This document shows positions 59,490 through 64,000 of a stretch of 64,000 nt of DNA, one piece after another (the first letter of the stretch is position 1; every line of letters starts with the position of its first letter). The stretch lies in NCBI GenBank assembly GCA_023055355.1, contig JALJCS010000053.1:1560501-1624500 (forward strand), given 5' to 3'. The translations under genes were made by a program, and so were the position numbers. The notes below the pieces were generated by a model. That model did not search any database, was not told where the DNA came from, and saw only the letters and a program-made list of their open reading frames with translations. The DNA comes from Agelaius tricolor (Eukaryota; Chordata; Aves; Passeriformes; Icteridae).

Positions 59490-61950
59490 ATGGGAAATCA
59501 TTTCTCTAAAACAGAATGGGACATTTTTTACCAGCTTGAGAAAATTTTACAAGATAAAAGACGTTCAGATATCTCAAAAAATGAACTGAAAGATTTATTA
59601 ATCTGGGGAAATGCGAATACTCAAAATATAGACTTGCAGTCTGCTTTTACCTTTGATTTTTGAGATCAGATAAACTAGAAAATTTATCATCTATTCTCTC
59701 TCAAAAAGGAAGAGACTGTAAGTAGACTAATGCCTGTCTCCTGAGCTTTAATAGAGAGCTTTAAACAAAATGATCATAACAGAGACTTTCTCGAACGCCA
59801 AAACAGAACATCTCGTTCTGAGACTTTAATTCCAAGTGATGCTGAGCCGTCATCCTCTTCTGTGAAGATTTCTAGTTCTGTTCAGAGTTCCTTCCCTTCT
59901 GACATGTTCAGGAGTTCTCCAGGCAGTGTGGGCAGCACCCCGATCCCCAGGAAATAGGAATCGGATCAGCTTTCAGCTTCAGTCGTGCCCTCCGTTCCTT
60001 CCAAGGTTCCCTGCGTCCCTGCTGCTGTGACGAGCCGTCCTCCCATCCTTCCGCAAAAGCAGCCACTCCTGCCATGCCCAGAAAAGCATTCAGGATTTTT
60101 GTTGCGTTCCAGGAATGTAGGAGTTCAGAGATTGTGTTCAAGAGCAGGTAGAAGTCGCGCAGACCCAAGAGACGAGAATTTGAAGAGGCTTTGCAATACA
60201 GTAGCTGCTTGTTCTGAAATTGTGCAGGCAGAGACTGCCGGGGAGGGCTCTGAGTCTGCTCTGCCTAGCCGAAAGGCTGTGAGAGTCACTCCTGCCACTG
60301 CTTCCCCTTCTCGAGAAGACACCCCCTCAGATCTGGTTCAAGCAGGCAGATTGCTTTGCAATTCTGAGAATTCTTTTTGTGTAAATTCCTCCCCCAAGTC
60401 TCTCCCAGAGTTTTCTTTAGTTCCCCAGCCTCCAGCTACAGGCAGTAAGGGAGCTTTAGATTTAGCTTTGCCTTCAGAAGGCCGGGCAGGAAAGAAGACA
60501 GAAGCAGCAGGCAGCAGCCAGAGGCTGAGCGAGAACAAGATAGCTCTGCCCAGAGAGATGCCTGGGGCAGAAGCAAGAGAACTCAGAAAAGTTTCTGTAG
60601 AAACACAGATCGCTTAGAAGCCTTGAAATCTGTTTCATTCGCTGCTGAGGGGAAAAATAGCGTGTTAAGGTTGCAGCTTGATGCTGGCAATTTTCCAGCT
60701 GATTCCCTGCAGGCAGAGCTGCGGTGTAGAACCTGTAACAGTGCATTAGAAAGTGTCACAAATACAAATTCCGCATCTGCAGTTCAAGAGCAAAAACCAA
60801 GCTCTGGCTTTTTTCCTGGCACTAATACAACCAGTCCTTAGCCGATAACTCCATTATGAAGTTTGCTGAGAACATGAAAGTCTCCTCCTCTGCCCTTCCT
60901 AGCAGCCATCCCAAAGAAGCGTGTTGTTCAGGTGGCACTGTTGCCAAGGTTTCAGAGTTCTCTTCCCCCGCCCATACAGGCAACGCTCCCAGAAAAGTTT
61001 GTTGCTGTGGCAACACCCCTGCCAAGAACTTCGAGCTTAGCAGAGTTCCCAGAACAGCTGATGTCAGTGACCATGCTACCTGCTCCCCTGAGTCAGACAA
61101 AAGAGCAGTGAGAAAGATAAAAACCAATCTAAATTAGAGGTTGACCCTCCATTGTGATTATAATCAAAATTTTATATATAATAGAATCAAAATTTTAAAA
61201 AAGATTTAGATTCAAAGAAACAGCTCCTTACATTACCTGTAAGAGATGGTTGTAATGATGTAAATCCACGATTTGAAAGTCTTTCTCACCATGATATAAA
61301 AGAACTGTGTCAGGCTTTAAAAGAAAGTGAGTTCTCCTTATTTTAATAATATATTGAAAAGTATTTTTAATTCTTATGACTTAGTCCCTGCTGATTGTCA
61401 AAGTGTAGCTTCCCTGATTTTAACCAATTCACAATATCTTTTATGAGAATTACAATAGAAAAACCTTCTTAATAAATTGGTTGAAAGATATGCAAATACT
61501 GCTTATGAAGATATAGATGTTAGCCAATTAGCAAGTGACCCACCTTACCACAGACCGGAAAATCAAGCAGTAGAATTGCCTCGGCCTGTATTAACAGATA
61601 TTAAAGATGCTGCTAGAAAAGCTTTGTTTTCAGTTGAGCCAGCTAGTACCCATGTAAATGCTTTTACTACTATCAGACAAATGAAACAGAATCCTATGCT
61701 TCTTTTTTAGATAGATTAACCCAGGCAGTTGAAAAACAATGTCCAGATGAACAAGCTCGCTCCTGTATTGTTCAAAACCTTGCTTTTGTAAATGCTAATG
61801 AGGAATGTAGAAAAATTATTTTAACTTTGCCTGATCAGCCTCCAACTGTTAAACAGATGCTGACAGTTTGCAGTAAGCTTACTGCTCCACATCTTGCTAA
61901 TATACAGGTCAGTGCTTTAGGAAAAACATTGGAAGATAATCTGACATAAT
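59490..61950 (+). pseudogene. endogenous retrovirus gag, decayed
   Basis: ATG at 59490 starts a matrix-like frame with Gly2 (MGNHFSKTEWDIFYQLEKIL) that stops at 59661-59663. A Pro/Ser-rich middle part is open at 59985-60617 and again at 60856-61137. A capsid-like part starts near 61477 and shifts frame near 61705 before continuing to about 61946. The order matrix, Pro-rich, capsid fits class II (betaretrovirus-like) elements. Multiple stops and shifts mean no product. Confidence 0.65.
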
Positions 61951-62046
61951 GAATAGATAAATTTGAAAACCTCCTAAAAAAAACAAGAAAAAATGTGGGG
62001 AAACTCTGTTAGCACTGTACAGTTAGACTCTGATAAAAAGACTTGT

Positions 62047-62160
62047 TGCTTTGCTTGTAGTAAACCAAGTCATGTTAAAAAGGATTGTCATTTGAAAACA
62101 TTCCAACCAAAACAACTTTCTATTTGCCCTCGATGATGAAAAGGGAAGCGTCTTGCTAAA
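62047..62160 (+). pseudogene. nucleocapsid zinc-knuckle region, second knuckle broken
   Basis: The first knuckle, CFACSKPSHVKKDC (62047-62088), has the full C-x2-C-x4-H-x4-C form. About 14 codons on, a second one keeps the spacing, but the second Cys position and the next are stop codons and the His is Arg. Confidence 0.7.
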
Positions 62161-62196
62161 TACTGTCACTCTCAGTTTGACATCGATGGCAGACCT

Positions 62197-62688
62197 TTGT
62201 TGTTAAACTTAAAAAACAGCGCGGATTACCACCGTGCTCAGACACAAGTAGTGGTACCCCCTGGCAACCAATTACCCAGTCAAGTGGTGTTGGTACCTCA
62301 GTCATTTATCCCTCAATCAACCAATCCTCAAATGGCTCCAGCTCAGTACCCTCAAGTATCAAGATTCAAATTAGCCTCCTCAAAACTGATTCATCTATTA
62401 AATAATTTGTGTTGTGTGAGCATTCTTACTGAAATTGTCAATCTTTTTCAACAAAAACATGATTTTTTGATTCTAAGCAAAGCCAACAACAAAATTCTTG
62501 GGCTCTCAATCCTTCCTTCTGTGGTTTCAGTAAATTCTAATGAAGAGCTAGTGATTTTAGCTCTTGCACTTGATGTTCCTATAGTAATTCCACCAAAAAC
62601 ACCTATTGCTATTGCATTTCTGTTACCCATGAATACACCCCAAGCAAAACAACTTTCCAAAGAATTCAATTGTTTCTGTGCTATCTAG
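62197..62688 (+). pseudogene. dUTPase-like reading frame upstream of protease
   Basis: A 163-codon open frame. The part NEELVILALALDVPIVIPPK, then AIAFLLP, has the beta-strand rhythm and Pro-rich turn of the dUTPase domain that betaretroviruses carry in the protease frame. Catalytic motifs are not clearly recognisable. Confidence 0.45.
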
Positions 62689-62779
62689 TACCTCAGGTCC
62701 AGAAGTCTTTTGAGTGCAATGTTTGAACTGTGACTGACCGCAACTGACTTGTAGCCTGATTCACTGTGGTAAAACAATT

Positions 62780-63085
62780 CATGTTACAGGCATGCCGGAT
62801 ACTGGTGCAGATGTCACTGTAATTTCTCACATGTTTTGGCCCAGTGATTGGGATTTGATAGCTCCTGCAGGTTCCCTCACAGGGGTTGGAGGTGCTACTC
62901 TATGTTTGCAAAGAGCATCTATGATTACCATTACAGGTCCTGAAGGAAAGACAGCAACGGTGCATCCTTTTGTTCTTCAGAAGCCTCTCACCATCCGGGG
63001 GAGAGGTGTCCTGTCCCAATGGGGAACAAAACTGGAGGTTGGAAGTGGGCCTGTGATAGGAACCATGTCGAAACCTGCCACTTGA
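62780..63085 (+). pseudogene. retroviral aspartic protease
   Basis: MPDTGADVTVISHMFWPSDW holds the DTGA active-site motif, later ITGPEGKTATVHPFVLQKPL and IRGRGVLSQWG, a protease C-terminal signature (GRG). Open to 63085. The frame is cut off from upstream gag by stops. It belongs to the same element as the RT start at 63753. Confidence 0.75.
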
Positions 63086-63153
63086 AAGCTGAACTGGAAA
63101 ACTGATCATCCTATATGGATTGATCCATAGCCTTTAACAGAGAAAAAATTAAA

Positions 63154-63746
63154 TATTAAATATTCGACCCCGAATGTTTCGGGTGTGTCCTGCCTGGCTT
63201 CGTCTGGCCTTGCTGCTGGACCAAAGGCTGCAGCTGTGGTGTTTTCACCGCAGAGATACCTTTGGCCGGCTGGATGCTGCAGCTGGGCACTCAGAACAAA
63301 TCCAGGCAAAGTAGGAACTCAGTTTACCTTTGGTGGAAAAGATTCAAGCAGCAGTGAAGAGAAAAGGAGCAGGTTCTGTCATAGAGTCCTTAATCTGGAG
63401 TTTTATTTCAGCATGGTAGACCTCCGAATGTGGTAACAGCTCCCAGATAGACACTCTGGCCACATGGTCTCGTGTCCTTTTAAGCCGTGGGGACAGGGCG
63501 AGGGGAGGGACAGGTGAGGGCCAACCAGGTGTGAGCAGGGGAAGGCTCAAGGGATACAGACGCTTGGACAGGCCAATGAGCCCGGACCTGGGGGCATCTT
63601 TTGAAATTCTGCCAACCACACGATGCCCTTGCTGGAATGTTAAGATTGATGTGCAGCTCTTAGGCAGGAGGGCAAAAGGGGGAGGGGAAAAGGTTGGCAC
63701 ACCTGAGGAGGTTGGGATAGGTAAAATAGGAAATTGCACTGCAATA
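63154..63746 (-). mobile_element. LTR of family C inserted inside the retrovirus
   Basis: A 593-bp LTR, minus orientation, with duplications ATTAAA (63148-63153 and 63747-63752). Closely similar to 16879-17462, including the CTTAAAAGG box. It interrupts the retrovirus between protease and RT, so it is younger than that element. Confidence 0.85.
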
Positions 63747-63752
63747 ATTAAA

Positions 63753-64000
63753 TAGCCTTGAAAGATTGGTAAAGGAACAATTACAGCAAGGTCACATCAC
63801 ACCCACAAATAGTCCCTGGAATTCACCAGTATTCATCATCCACAAGAAGACATCGAAATCCTGGAGATTGTTTCATGACCTGAAGAAGATCAATGAAGTG
63901 ATTGAAGACATGGGACCTCTTCAACCTGGACTTCCTTCTTTATCAATGACCCCAAAACACCGGCCTCTCGTTGTCATTGATTTAAAGGATTGTTTTTTCC
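63753..64000 (+). pseudogene. reverse transcriptase, N-terminal part, cut by window end
   Basis: Resumes directly after the inserted LTR. Open to the window end, with [35 protein letters not shown] and VIDLKDCFF; the last includes the first catalytic Asp region. This motif set is typical of class II retroviral RT. Confidence 0.8.

Overview
The window looks like a songbird (passerine) nuclear chromosome. The evidence is vertebrate-style split genes with GT/AG introns, CR1-like LINE pieces, many endogenous-retrovirus LTRs with 6-bp target duplications, and a divergent PAK-like kinase of the kind known to be amplified in passerines. There are no bacterial-type operons. LTR density is high, and one of the two genes is a decayed copy of CCDC171, which sits in the human 9p block that corresponds to the avian Z. 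A W-linked or other poorly recombining location is therefore a reasonable guess, but the sequence alone does not prove it.

Layout. (1) 1-27.3 kb, minus strand: fifteen exons of a CCDC171-like coiled-coil gene, transcribed right to left. Splice sites and phases mostly survive, but three exons carry in-frame stops, blocks of internal exons are missing, and the 5' exons are absent. Three solo LTRs (6032-6559, 7116-7785, 16879-17462) lie in its introns. (2) 27.3-29.7 kb: junction with an LTR-like element and a minus-strand glycoprotein-like reading frame. (3) 29.7-46.2 kb, plus strand: a PAK-related kinase gene of 16 exons whose phases chain into one open frame of about 604 codons. It encodes a hydrophobic N-terminus, a piece like the PAK acidic/PIX-binding linker, four phase-0 exons rich in Glu/Gln/Lys (three of them coiled-coil-like), an Ala-rich linker, and a full kinase domain on the conserved PAK exon plan with DFD in place of DFG. 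No CRIB domain is seen. Its introns hold CR1 pieces, a duplicated 0.5-kb block and an LTR. A TTAGGA repeat lies in its probable 3' UTR. (4) 46.2-50.3 kb: GC-rich DNA with a CpG-rich block and a degenerate pyrimidine-rich minisatellite of about 19 bp, then an LTR-like piece. (5) 50.6-58.7 kb: stacked LTRs (solo LTRs at 51190-51703 and 55332-55936), glycoprotein-like debris on the minus strand, and a broken second PAK exon at 56097-56192. (6) 58.9-64 kb, plus strand: the 5' part of a decayed class II (betaretrovirus-like) endogenous retrovirus: LTR, gag with stops and frame shifts, zinc knuckle, dUTPase-like and protease reading frames, and the start of RT. An unrelated LTR is inserted between protease and RT and the element runs off the right edge.

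The kinase gene is the only locus that looks capable of making a full protein. The CCDC171 copy and the retroviral parts are relics. The two genes diverge from a junction only about 2.5 kb wide, so a rearrangement that cut off the CCDC171 5' end and placed the kinase gene beside it is the simplest reading.
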